Positions 1 to 9,930 of a stretch of DNA of 64,000 nt are shown piece by piece; positions within the stretch are counted from its first letter, which is position 1, and every line of letters begins with the position of its first letter. A model generated the notes under the pieces. The model had not been told where the DNA came from and made no database searches. It worked only from the letters and a program-made list of their open reading frames with translations. Source of the DNA: Wyeomyia smithii (taxonomy: Eukaryota > Arthropoda > Insecta > Diptera > Culicidae); assembly GCF_029784165.1 (NCBI RefSeq), contig NC_073695.1, positions 230,301,916 through 230,365,915 on the forward strand, given 5' to 3'. The translations under genes were made by a program, and so were the position numbers.

Positions 1-229
1 GTCGCAATTTTTTAAAAATTTTAACGTAAAGAATAATGCAAAACATAAAATAATAAAATTGAGATTTCGCAGGTTTTTTTCTGCCAAAGCTATCTGAAGA
101 TACAAAAAGATGAAATGATTTTCTGATTGTCATGAAATGCTCAATTTTATTTAAAAAAATGAGTGTTTTTACGGGTGGAGTTTTTTTTTATTGAAATGAT
201 TGGTTTCATCCAAATAACAACATCTTCGC

Positions 230-440
230 CTTTCGGCTGTTTTACAGACACCGGAAGTCGCTAGCTTAAAATACAACGGTCGTTTTCTGATTTCTGTAAA
301 CCATCCCGATTTCAGATGTACCCATATTGAGCGGTATCTCGGCAGTTTCCTAGAAGCCGGATGTCGCTATTTTGGAATTAAAAATGTTAAGTGGGGTCAA
401 TTTTTAGCCTCTGGACATAGTTTCGGTTCCGGAAATGCCG
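230..440. repeat. degenerate CCGGAAGTCGCTA-type repeat
   Basis: Degenerate related words recur: CCGGAAGTCGCTAGCTT near 250, GCCGGATGTCGCTATTTT near 357 and TTCCGGAAATGCC near 428. I read this as an old, decayed repeat. No coding sequence is supported in the first 880 bases, and positions 1-229 are plain AT-rich sequence. Confidence 0.3.
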
Positions 441-569
441 TTTTTAGGTGGTATTCGGTCAATTTCGGTTGGTTTTACAGAAAACAGAAGTTTCCATCTA
501 GCGTCCAGAGTCGATTTTTGGTTACTTCGCATCATTCCAATAATTTTGGACTGTTTCCAGGAAAAAAAG

Positions 570-870
570 GTTGAAATGTTTGTTTTAATTGTATTGGCGC
601 CATTCTCCCCCCTTTGAGAGTAGGGAGTGGTGTCAAACCATCATGTAACATTTCTTACCTTCAAAAACCTTCACATGGCAAATTTGACTCCATTTGCTTG
701 ATTAGCTTTCGACTTATTCAAAAAAATTTTTGTTTGATTTGTATGGGAGCCCTCTTTTTAAGAAGAGGGATGGGTATCGACCCACCATGAAAATATTTCT
801 TGCTCCCAAGAACCTCCACTGAAGTTAGATAGTCAGGTTCTGTGGTTGTTTTTGTGTTTTACCAAATCTA
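570..870 (+). repeat. two ~140-bp units of a dispersed repeat
   Basis: Two diverged units carry the ordered words ATGGGAGCC, GAGGGANGGGT, ACCATNA, CCTCCAC and TTGCTTGATTAG. The same order recurs in three units at 3640-4000, so this is one dispersed, tandemly organised family. It is non-coding. Confidence 0.6.
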
Positions 871-899
871 GGGTTTTTAGGCAAGAGTTTGAATAGCCA

Positions 900-1259
900 T
901 TAAAAGTGGTTAGCGACGTCTCTATTAAGCAGCTCGGATGGATGCTGTTTAAAAATTTCCAAACTTTCCGATACGTCCAATTTCCATGTATTATTAACAC
1001 GGCGAAGCAGATGAATGTTATCCGAAGTTAGGATGTCCGTCATTAAAGATATGTTCAACCACTTTTGATTTGAAAAGGTGTGGTGGATCATTTTTGGAAA
1101 CTTTGTCTGCGTTTTGGTAACCTCCGCCACATGCTTTTTAAAACAGATTCCCAGGATTCTTTTGGTTTGCCCAATGTAATCCATATTGCAGTAGCAACAA
1201 GTAATTTTGTAGACCGCTGCTTTGTTTAGTACAGCGATTGAGTCTTTAGAAGAACCCAA
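900..1259 (-). pseudogene. GIY-YIG endonuclease domain of Penelope-like element
   Basis: The minus-strand translation (119 residues open) contains VYKITCCYCNMDYIGQTKR, which matches the paired GIY and YIG strands of the GIY-YIG nuclease fold with the following conserved Arg. A Cys pair (CCYC) lies between the strands, as is common in Penelope-like elements. In the family this domain nicks target DNA for integration. The frame is open only over this domain. It is disconnected from the RT by frame changes near 1262-1330, so this is a remnant and not a host gene. The C-terminal half is poorly conserved to my eye. Confidence 0.72.
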
Positions 1260-1329
1260 TATTGTTTTGTGTTGGGTATTCCTACTAGTATAGGCAATGT
1301 TTATGCCATTTTATTTTAAATTTTGAACG

Positions 1330-1560
1330 AAATTGTCATGGTCAAGCACCGTCATATTCCACAGCTATTCTTTCCAGGTCTCCTGTAGTTGGGGTAAGTG
1401 TTGTATCATCTACATATCTCCCCCACAGAACTGGTAAGAGGTTATTTGTTTCCAATTTTTTTCTATGTTTGCCATGGTAAACTCACATAGAAGAGGATTG
1501 CCCATTGGTGCTCTTTTCTTTTGTATGTGAAATTTTCTGTTTATTACCTCGAATCTCTAA
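1330..1560 (-). pseudogene. reverse transcriptase palm fragment of Penelope-like element
   Basis: Reading the minus strand, one frame gives KKRAPMGNPL (the RT motif with a small-residue/Gly turn, near 1490-1515). Another frame gives LWGRYVDD (near 1406-1425), whose YVDD box carries the two metal-binding Asp residues of the polymerase site. The motifs lie in different frames, which shows at least one frameshift between them. The following GIY-YIG block is again in another register. The function in the intact family is target-primed reverse transcription of the element RNA. Confidence 0.65.
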
Positions 1561-1589
1561 ATAATGAGGTTTGTTTTTAAATATTTTTT

Positions 1590-2410
1590 TTTTGTAAAAG
1601 GTGCTGTATCTCTAAAATCTAAATTTTTGTAGGTTCAAATTACTCGGTAAACAGTTTTGTAATAATATTCTGCACAACTTTGCAGAAGAAATTATTCATC
1701 TAGTAAGTCACGTTCAAAAGTTAGGTGTGGCGCCCTCTATATGGTGAAAATTGAAGCGGGTTGCATTGAAGCATATAAAGGACAATAGTAAACGAAACAA
1801 CTTTCTAGTAGATACTGATAATGGATACTGTGCTATAAAGAGCGCACAAATGCATGTAAAAATCGGTAACTTCAGTTGGCGATATATTCAAAACTACAAA
1901 TAACCCACTGTAGTTTTGTTTTTCTGTTAGTCAGTAAGGTACTCTATCGAATGGCTTCATAGAGGCTTGGATTCGTTTGCGCCTTTTCGAGTTTCAGCTC
2001 AAATAAAAAAGCCTTTAAAAACACTTTTTTCCAGGTTTTATTCATGAGTACTGTACATAATAACCAATATTTCACTAGTTCATCTTGATTAACCACGTCA
2101 CTCTCAATTTTATACAGTCTTGTTTTAGGCCTTAGAGTTGAACATATGGATGAAAAAATGATTTTGAAAAGCCTTTTTAGAAAACGTCTTGTAGCTCTAA
2201 AATATCAATTTCAGAGGTTTGAGATATTCAGCAAACAGTTTTGTAATAAAATTCTACACAACTTTGTAGAAGAAACTATTCGTCTAGCAAGTCACATTTG
2301 AAAGCTAGGTATGGCGCCCTCTATACGGCGAAATTTGTAACTGATTCCATTAAAGCATATGAAGGACAGCAGTAAACGAAGCAACTTTCTATAAAATATG
2401 GATAAGACAT
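1590..2410. repeat. direct repeat pair (~215 bp) inside the Penelope remnant
   Basis: Positions 1600-1810 and 2190-2400 align throughout. Shared words include AAACAGTTTTGTAATAA, ACAACTTTG, AGAAGAAA, CTAGYAAGTCAC and GGCGCCCTCTATA, in the same order about 590 bp apart. The middle part (1815-2160) is AT-rich and unassigned. The pair lies between two halves of the Penelope-like RT, so it probably arrived as one insertion already duplicated. Confidence 0.7.
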
Positions 2411-2529
2411 GACTTGAAAAATAGTTTTGCCGTCCGTTTCTCGATTTGGACACACTGTGCGACGTTTCATTCACTGGAACACTTGGGAATAAAACCGTCA
2501 CGCCAAACAAGACTATTATCACATCAGAT

Positions 2530-2800
2530 TAGATGTTATCCGAGGATTTCTGCAACAACTTCTGTGCTCTTAACTAATCGACTTGGAAATTTCTTGGGCA
2601 TAGCTTAAAACTCATTCATTAATCACCTTGCTAATTTTTCTGTTGGAGCTCCGCTGAAATAAGTTTCCTCATTTCATTTCCAGGTTTCTGGATTTTTGGT
2701 AGGCCTTTTATTCTTGGAAGAACTGGAATTCGAAGATTTTGTAATGCATCACCCAAAGTGGGTTTGCATTCTTGATTTGTATTCTCAACACGCTTATTCA
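2530..2800 (-). pseudogene. N-terminal RT fragment of Penelope-like element
   Basis: The minus-strand translation contains LPRIKGLPKIQKPGNEMRKL. This matches the RT finger motif of Penelope-like elements (Arg-x-x-GLPK-x-x-KPG, followed by a basic stretch and a Ser-Ala). Stops follow downstream. Order and strand agree with the RT and GIY-YIG blocks at 900-1560. Confidence 0.65.
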
Positions 2801-2880
2801 TTTCCGTTATTAATATTTTGGGTCATCGTTCCCCTTGTCTGCTTTTAAGCAGAAAACTTGTTTTTTATGACTTTTGTATT

Positions 2881-3185
2881 AGATGAGTTTCCATGGCGTG
2901 GAAACGTCTTAGTAAAATAAAAAAAAGAAATTGGCGTACTTCACTAGCAGGCGTTGGAGAAAGTTTGCAACTGTCGATACCTTTTTCAATGTCAATGATC
3001 GACTGTTCAATGTTCGGTTTTGCGGGAACTGAGTGGGTGAGACCCGCACTTTCACTGCATTCGCACTTTCACTGCATCGTTTATACCCTGTTAGCCTGTC
3101 GAAGTAGTTGATTTAACGTTTTTATCCCCAATTTACGTTCACCTTTACTTTTGCATTTTTCCGCTACTAGCTCTTCTTTAATGAC
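2881..3185. other. no feature recognised
   Basis: This stretch has moderate AT content. Short open frames occur but lack motifs, and nothing can be supported here. Confidence 0.5.
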
Positions 3186-3392
3186 CCTCCCAGCTGGTCT
3201 CGAGGTACGATGCTGGCCTAACAAGCCAGTCGTCGTAGGTTCGAGTCTCGACTCGGGAGAGACAGTTAGTGTCAGTAGGATCGTAGCGCTTGCCCCGCAA
3301 TTGTCCTGTACTCTTGACAGTTGGCTGCGAAGTCAGTGTAAAGTATAGAGGTCCGAATCGGAATGTAGCACCCAAGGCTAGGCTAGGCTCTT
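3186..3392 (+). mobile_element. tRNA-derived SINE (tRNA-Val-like head)
   Basis: The first ~70 bases fold like a tRNA. A 5-bp anticodon stem (CTGGC/GCCAG) encloses the loop CTAACAA, giving anticodon AAC (valine). A TG-YNR-type box A-like stretch lies at 3191-3203, and the box B word GGTTCGAGTC lies near 3238-3247. A ~130-bp unrelated body follows and ends in a short tandem tail (AAGGCTAGGCTAGGCTC) before a T-run. RNA polymerase III internal promoters and a LINE-like tail are the hallmarks of SINEs. It is not a functional tRNA gene, because the acceptor stem does not pair and there is no terminator right after the head. Confidence 0.72.
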
Positions 3393-3483
3393 TTTTAACT
3401 TCAAAAACCTCGAAGGCTCATTTGGCTTGGTTGCCATTGTCAAATGAATTTTTTCTTGAACGTCTTAGTAGAAGGGAATTGAA

Positions 3484-3628
3484 TTTTGAGAATAGGTTAT
3501 GTTTCCATTTAGTTCTATTATCAGAAGATCGAATACTCTTTTATACGCAGATACGTACATATTTAATGGTTGTATTCGATCTTTTGATAGTAGAATTTAA
3601 AGGAAACAAAACCTATCCTCAATATTCG
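3484..3628. repeat. short foldback hairpin
   Basis: The left arm 3484-3537 (GAATAGGTTATGTTTCC onward) pairs with the right arm 3571-3628, which ends in GGAAACAAAACCTATCCTC. The arms are ~55 bp with a few mismatches around a ~33-bp loop. This is consistent with a tiny MITE or a long RNA hairpin. No flanking duplication was seen. Confidence 0.65.
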
Positions 3629-3639
3629 AAAATTTGTGT

Positions 3640-4072
3640 TTCATTTTTATGAGAACCCCCTTTCCTTGAGACGGGAGGTGTGTTGATCCACAACAAAAAC
3701 TTTTTTAGCTCCCAAAAACCTTCACGTGCCAAATTCGGTTTCATTTGACTGGTTAGTTTACGAGTTATGCAGATATTTGTATTTCATTGTGAACCTTTTT
3801 TTTAGAGAAGGGAGAAGTGTCAAATTGCCACAGAAGTATTTTTACCGCCAAAAAACCTCCACATGCCAAATTAGGTTTGATTTGCTTGATTAGTTCTCGA
3901 GTTATGTAGAAATTTGTGTTTCGTTTGCATGGGAGCCTTCCCTTTCAGAGGAGGGAGGGGTTTCAAACCATCCTTTTCCGGCCCTAGAAACCCTTGCGTA
4001 TACATTTTCACATCGATCGGTTCTGTAGATTCCATGTCCATATACACAGACAGACAGACAAAACTGAATTCT
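3640..4072 (+). repeat. three ~135-bp tandem units with CAGACAGACAGACA tail
   Basis: Three consecutive units start at about 3640, 3778 and 3915. Each carries GTTTCATTTG-like, GGGAGGNGTGTCAA-like and AACCTCCACATGCCAAATT-like words, then GAGTTATGYAGAAATTTG. The last unit ends in ATCGATCGGTTCTGTAG and then CAGACAGACAGACAAA (4050-4066). The tail is the same tetranucleotide that forms the giant array at 21517-24475. Confidence 0.7.
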
Positions 4073-4094
4073 TAAATGTTTAGATAGACAAAGG

Positions 4095-6145
4095 CCGGAA
4101 ATTGATTTTTGATCTGTCTTCCATGTTAGGAGCGGCTCAAAACGGCGTCTGTACTCCAGGTGGCCGATTACCGTCCTCGCGCCAACGTGGGACTCTAAAC
4201 AGTGTTGTGCACGATGGTCCTCCCGGCGAGACAGGGGGTTGGTGCGCAGGCCTTACAAGCCGCCACCGTAAAACACTCACAAGTAACTCACAATGAACGA
4301 GGAACAAAGAAATTCGGAGAAATTCTGAACAACCCTGTCGATCTTAATTGCCACATGTAAGTGTTGTGAACCAGTTGAACCGCCTGCTGTCTATCCCTCG
4401 ATTAAGATAAACTTTTACGGGAATCAAAGCTACAGCAGGACATTATTCAACAATACATTTTGATTGGAGGATAATATAGTATGCCCCCTAGATAACGTTA
4501 TAATGTAGCGGCTAAATGACACTTCTGCATCTCGTCAGCGAAGGGGGCAGCCCCACCACAAGGTGTTGGTATACTAGGTACTTGGAACCTTTGAACTTCG
4601 TAAATCAGCACGGGCAGCTCTGCTTGCAAGTGACTGGGAGGGAAGATCGTGATAATCTAGACGATACGGTGGCCGAATTCCGGAGAAAGGGCATGCAGTA
4701 GATTCTATTGCACACACTTCGTTCAAGTACAATATCTACTACAGTGGCGGCAAGGCTGCAGAACGAGGCGTTAGTTTCGTTGTATTGGGTAATGATGCGT
4801 TACAACATCTAGCGGTTGAAGGCGGATGGTGTAACAGTTGATTACGCTAGAGGCTGGATCAACGGATCTCAAGGCAATAGAAGGAAAGGACAAAAATATA
4901 GATGGACTGTGGAAAAATATGCATGGTGCCATCAAGTGGCTACGCGTCGAAACAGAGAGAAATATGGGAATATTGGAGCTGCCAAAATAAGAGTAGAGAA
5001 CAGCTATACGAGAAAGTACATGCGAAATTTCTTCGGAACAGTCAGCAAGAACTTTTTTATACCGACTGCTCACTGATTTCTTTTCTGTGTGGACTCATCA
5101 CTGCGACCAGAGCTTAGATCTATGGTGATATTGCCCAGGTGTTTTCTGTACTCCGCACTTCATATTATCACAGTATCACATTGAAGTAAGTGATAACGCT
5201 TATTATTTATATCCGTGCTTGTGTGTAAGTTTTTTTACCTTTCCGTTTTAAGCTTACTGCTCTACTGTACCAAGCCTCTGTCCATCCTAACAATATCGCC
5301 TAATTACAATTCCCTGTAGAGAATTTTCATACGTCACTCACGCCAGTTTTATTATAATAGGGACCTATTTTTGTTAGGAGGAGAGTCAACAAGGGTACAG
5401 TAGAATTCAGATTGAAGGAAGGGTTCGTGGTGGGGAGCCTGAGAATAACCCCATGATTAAGTCCTTTGACAACCAAATGGCCTGATTCTATTAAGATTCG
5501 AACCCACGATCACCTGCTTACCAAAGCGGACTCTGTAAACTTGCGGATATGGAGCTCCCCTACTGCTCACTGATATACCGACGGTTGTAGCCAAGTGGAT
5601 AGAATACTTCTACGCTCTGCTGAATGGAGAGGATGAAGAAAAGCGAGACAGGAGCAGAATTGATAGCGATGGACGAGTTGTGGAGCAATCTACACAGGCT
5701 GTGGTTGAAGAGTCGATAATCGAACTGAAAAATGGCAAAGCTGCTGGAAAGGACGGTAGCTCGACCGAACTTCTGAAAACGGGGAGCAGCTGAACAATGC
5801 GATCCATCGGGACATTTTTGGAATCTAAACAAATGTCAAACGATTGGTTTGAAGGCCTCATATGCCCAATATCCAAAAAGAGCCGTCGACTCGACTACAG
5901 AAGCTGTAGAGGTATCAAGTTTTCTGAAATCTGAGTACAAAGTGCAGAACTTTTTGTCGGTGAATACCAAGCTAGTTATCGAGAAAGACACTCCGTGATG
6001 GATCAAACCTTCACTCTGTGACAGATCCTAAATCAGTTTGAAATATACGACCTACAGACTCACCATCTGTTTGTGACACAAACTTTGTGGATTTCAAAGC
6101 GGTGTACGGCTCAGTCAAGCGACATGAACTGTAACAGATAACACT
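4095..6145 (+). mobile_element. RTE-like (BovB/JAM1-type) LINE remnant, plus strand
   Basis: The 5' part (4130-4300) begins with CGGCGTCTGTACTCCAGGTG and a GC-rich leader, then GTACTTGGAAC near 4577, which I associate with RTE-type leaders of mosquitoes. Most of the endonuclease is missing. Coding traces resume at 4880-5050 and 5580-5790. The latter reads WIEYFYALLNG and ELKNGKAAGKDG, the latter being the RT finger motif of this group. A degraded stretch with FVDFKAVYGSVKRHEL follows at about 6080-6130; intact members have F-x-DF-x-AYDS there. Stops and frameshifts are numerous. The element is interrupted at 5078-5561 by a SINE. Confidence 0.7.
5078..5561 (-). mobile_element. tRNA-derived SINE inserted in the RTE remnant
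   Basis: The 13-bp word ACTGCTCACTGAT occurs at 5065-5077 and again at 5562-5574, flanking a 484-bp segment. This is a target-site duplication. Near its right end the minus strand reads ACAGAGTCCGCTTTGGTAAG and then GTGGGTTCGAATC, a tRNA-like anticodon arm and box B. A second copy of this head occurs at 17168-17245. The long 3' body and polymerase III-type head support a SINE, mobilised in trans by a LINE. Confidence 0.75.
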
Positions 6146-6149
6146 CTGC

Positions 6150-8870
6150 TATAGCGATTCAGAACTTCTGAAGTGACTTAGTGTAGGTTGTAGGTCTTGT
6201 TGAGTGCAATATTCACTCATACCAGAAAGTTTCCAAACACCCCCAAAAATTGAAGTTATGGTCAAAATACCGTTTTTTGGACCTCAGCGTATACAGGTTT
6301 CTTTTAACTCAGTCATTTCTCAATCGATTCTCAATACTTTAGCAATTTTAGAAAGGGGAAAGATTGAGCTTCCAAAATATTTGCAGGTATGTACTAGTTT
6401 CTCCAAAATATGTCAAGTTATTTCAGTTAAAATCTAATTGTTTACATTTTTTTACTTAATACTACAAATACACTGGCGCTTTCAAAGTATATTTAATAAC
6501 GAATCAAACAGAAGTAATTTTGTGAAAATCGGTTGATATTTGGCTGAGTTATATATATTAAAAAAAAAACGATTTTTTGACATCTATTGCAAAGTTATTC
6601 CACGACGCTACAAATGAAAGAAAAATGCAAGATCTACTGATGTGACCTAGTGAAGGATGTAGTTCTATTTGAGTGTTACTTGCGCCCATACCTTAAGTTT
6701 CTCAAATATCCTTAAAATTGGAAGTTGTGGTCAAAATCCCGTTTTTGGACCTTTGCTCACATTATTATTTTTAACTCGGTCACTTTTCAACCGGATCTAT
6801 ATATTTTGGTCGTTGTAGAAAAGTGGAAAATATGACTTTCAAAACATACAGATATATCTATAGGTTTTACCTTTACGTAATGAGGAGTTTTCCCTTTTCC
6901 AAAACTGCTAAAATATTGTAATTCAGTTGAGAAATGACTAATTTTGCACTGAGATCCAAAAAAAAACGGTATTTTGACCAAAGCTTCAAATTTCAGAGGT
7001 GTTTGGAAAATTTCTAGTATACCTACAACCCACACTAGGTCACTGAGAAGTTGTTACACTTTCTGTTCATTTGTAGCACAGTGTAATAAGATGCGTTACA
7101 GGAATCTCGAATCTTAATATAAGATCATTGGATTTTATTCCTAAAAAAAAAATAAAATAAAAAATACTGTAACATAAAATTTTTATGCAATAATAAAATT
7201 TGAAGGTTAACATGTTCGTAAAATGTTCTCAATTTGTTATAGTATTTTTATTGTAGTCAAATTTTCATTTAGATGTTTTTTTGATAATCTATTACAATGT
7301 GCTACAGCGATTTAGAACTTCTGAAGTGACCTAGTGTAGGTTGTTGGTCTTGTTGAGTATAACATTCGCTCATACTAGAAATTTTCCAAACACCCCCAAA
7401 ATCTGAAGTTATGGTCAAAATACGGTTTTTTGAACCTCAGTGCATATAATATTTTATAACTCAGTCATTTATCAACCGATTTTCAATATTTTAGCAGTTT
7501 TAAAAAGAGGACAAATAGAGCTTTCAAAATATACACAGGTTTTTACTAATATCAATAAAACATGTTGAGTTATTTGAGTTTAAATCTAATTTTTTAGACT
7601 CTTTCACGAAATTTTTCAATATAATTTTAAATTTGCTGTCTATTTTTGTGAGAAACATACCACAAATATACTATAATTTTGAAAGTATATTCAATTTTGA
7701 ATCAAATGAAAGTAGTTTTGTGAAAATCGGTTGATATTTGGCTAAGAAATATATTTTTTAAGAAAACCAGAATTGTTGGCTCCTATCGCACAATTATTTC
7801 ACGGAGTTACAAATGATGAAAAAATGCAAGAACTTTTGATGTGACTTAGTGTGGGTTGTGGCTTTAGTCAAATGTTACTTGCGCGTTTATTTGAAGTTTT
7901 TCAAATACCCAAAAAAAAATTATTAGTTATGGTCAAAACCCTGTGTTTTACCTTAGCTCACATTTTTATGTTTTATTCAGTTATTTTTCAACCAACTTTT
8001 TATATTTTGGCTGTTTTGGAAAGGCGAAAAATAGAACTCTTGAAAACTATAACTATGTCTAAAAAGTTTACCTATATGTGATGAATAGTTTTAAGTAAAA
8101 TAAGATGTTTTATAATAGATAAAATAAGTTGATTTTTTTTTCAAATTCTACCTATATGAATAGTTATGAAATAAATAAGATAAAATAAATAAGATACCTA
8201 GTTTACGTTATTTTCAAATTTTTCCAAATTCATTCGCAATTTCTTTCACATTTTTGTAATGAACGATCTCTAATTGCTGTAGAATTGGAAAAGTACATTT
8301 AGTGCCAAACGAAAACAGTAAGGGTTTTGGCTGAGATATGACTTGCTGTTTTCCACCATATATGTACTTTGATTTCGTCAAATCATTTCTAAGCCAAATT
8401 ATAACAGATTTTCATTAACAACACCTATTGTTTTCGTTTGGTACTAAAAAGAACTTTCCAAATTTCACAGCAATTGAAGCTCCATCAATACAAAAATGTG
8501 TGGAAAATTGCGAATAAATTTGGAAAAATTTGAAAATAACATAAACCATCTTATTTATTTTCATCACTATTCAAACTATTCATCACATATAGGTAAACTT
8601 TTTAGACATATTTATATGTTTCAAATGTTCTATTTATCGCCTTTCCAAAACAGCCAAAGTATAGAAAATCGATTGAAAAATAACCGTATTAAACATAACA
8701 ATGTGAACTAAGGTAAAAAACAGGGTTTTGAACATAACTTATAATTTTTGGGGTATTTGAAAAACTTCAAGTAAACGCGCAAGTCACACTTGACTAAAGT
8801 TACAACTCACACTAAGTCTCATCAAAAGCTCTTGCATCAGTTGAAACACAAAATTAATTAATAGGAAAAT
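6150..8870. repeat. AT-rich tandem/inverted repeat array
   Basis: Two related ~280-bp units, A and B, share AGTGACCTAGTGTRGGTTGT, then TTATGGTCAAAA, then ACTCAGTCATTT and GGCGAAAAATAGA-like words. They occur as A+ (6150-6450), B+ (6620-6880), A- (6880-7095), A+ (7290-7590), B+ (7810-8090) and B- (8570-8866). The spacer between A and B is also repeated: GTGAAAATCGGTTGATATTT at about 6517 and about 7718. A+ to A+ is ~1150 bp and B+ to B+ ~1200 bp, which gives a dimeric higher-order unit with one internal inversion. No coding frame is credible. Confidence 0.8.
7800..8866. repeat. ~1-kb imperfect palindrome
   Basis: The left arm 7800-8330 and right arm 8385-8866 are reverse complements over most of their length. 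Examples are ATTTTCAAATTTTTCCAAAT at 8211 against its complement at 8518-8540, CCAAACGAAAACA on both arms, and GCGCGTTTATTTGAAG against CTTCAAGTAAACGCGC. The left arm has ~100 extra bases (8095-8195). Transcripts would form a long double-stranded RNA. Confidence 0.75.
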
Positions 8871-9930
8871 TATTTCGATCTAACATATAACAGAATCATT
8901 TCTCAGGAGTATTTTCAGTTGAATCAATTCAATCCACTGATAAACAATGTATTAACAAAATTAGCAAGTTTATAAATTATTCAGAAATACAAATTTTCTC
9001 TCAACTTCAAAATTATAGGGTATTTGTTCTATTATTCTTTACATGAAGCCGATATTCACGAAAAATGCGCGGATTAAACACCAAATTTTCACGAAATTTT
9101 TGAACAAATAAACAAAATACGCTTACATGCTCTTATGGAATCGCTCAGTATTGTATATTAAGTAAACTTAATCCTGAATTTTGTAAAACAAACCATTTTC
9201 CACAACGCTTCCATATCCATCTCAAAACTTAAATCACACGACGCCCCTATATTCATCACACTGTTAATCATGAATGAATCACATTATCAAGAATGAACGT
9301 AGCCATAGACCGTCGTAGTAGGTTACCTAGATATCCGCTGTAGTTGTTTACGTGCAAAATTAGTAACCTAGGTAACCACTGCAGTGCTGGCAATTTATGT
9401 CAATTATGTCGGAACAATTAAACAATTTCAATATGATTTTTTCGTAATAACAGAAACTGATTTGGCAACTTTTGATTTTCTTCATCGCAGTGAAAACAGA
9501 TGAAAATACATACAGTTGAAATTTAGGATTTGTAAGAATTCATCTCTTAAATTTCTGCTAATTCAAGTTTGTTTTTGGAAATTGGAGGTGTGTAAAGTGA
9601 ACTAAGAAGAATCCATTCCATGTATTAGTAGATTGTTTGAGTGAGAAAATATGCGTTTTTTCCTGTTTTCAATTGTTTTTCCATGTTTTATGAGAAGGAT
9701 ATATGGGTTGAGATGAATAATGGAAGTTTCCCTACCATACCTGATAGTTATTCAAACTTATCCAAGGATATCCCGCGGGAAGAGGATCGACGTATACCAT
9801 GCTCGTTGTGATGGATCAATATGTGCGATGCTCTACAATATAAACGTTCGACATAATATTTATTCTTCAAACACACCACTCAAAGTTTGTCTTTATTTTT
9901 TATAGAGTAACGATTGGATCCGGAAAACCT
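8871..9930. other. AT-rich, no gene seen
   Basis: Roughly 65-70% AT with only short open frames. A 61-codon frame at 9720-9905 has no recognisable motif. I see no repeat within the window that matches this stretch. Confidence 0.5.

Larger units (their letters stand above)
880..2880 (-). mobile_element. Penelope-like retroelement remnant, split by a repeat
   Basis: Three minus-strand blocks occur in the order expected for a Penelope-like element: an RT N-terminal block (2530-2800), an RT palm block with YVDD (1330-1560) and a C-terminal GIY-YIG endonuclease block (900-1259). About 1 kb of unrelated, internally duplicated AT-rich sequence (1560-2530) separates the first two. The combination of RT and GIY-YIG is diagnostic of Penelope-like elements as opposed to LINEs, which carry APE or restriction-like nucleases. 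All parts contain stops or frameshifts, so the copy is dead. The outer ends were not identified. Confidence 0.75.

Noticed and set aside
3186..3256. tRNA-Val gene
   Set aside because: The acceptor stem does not pair and there is no terminator. A SINE body follows.
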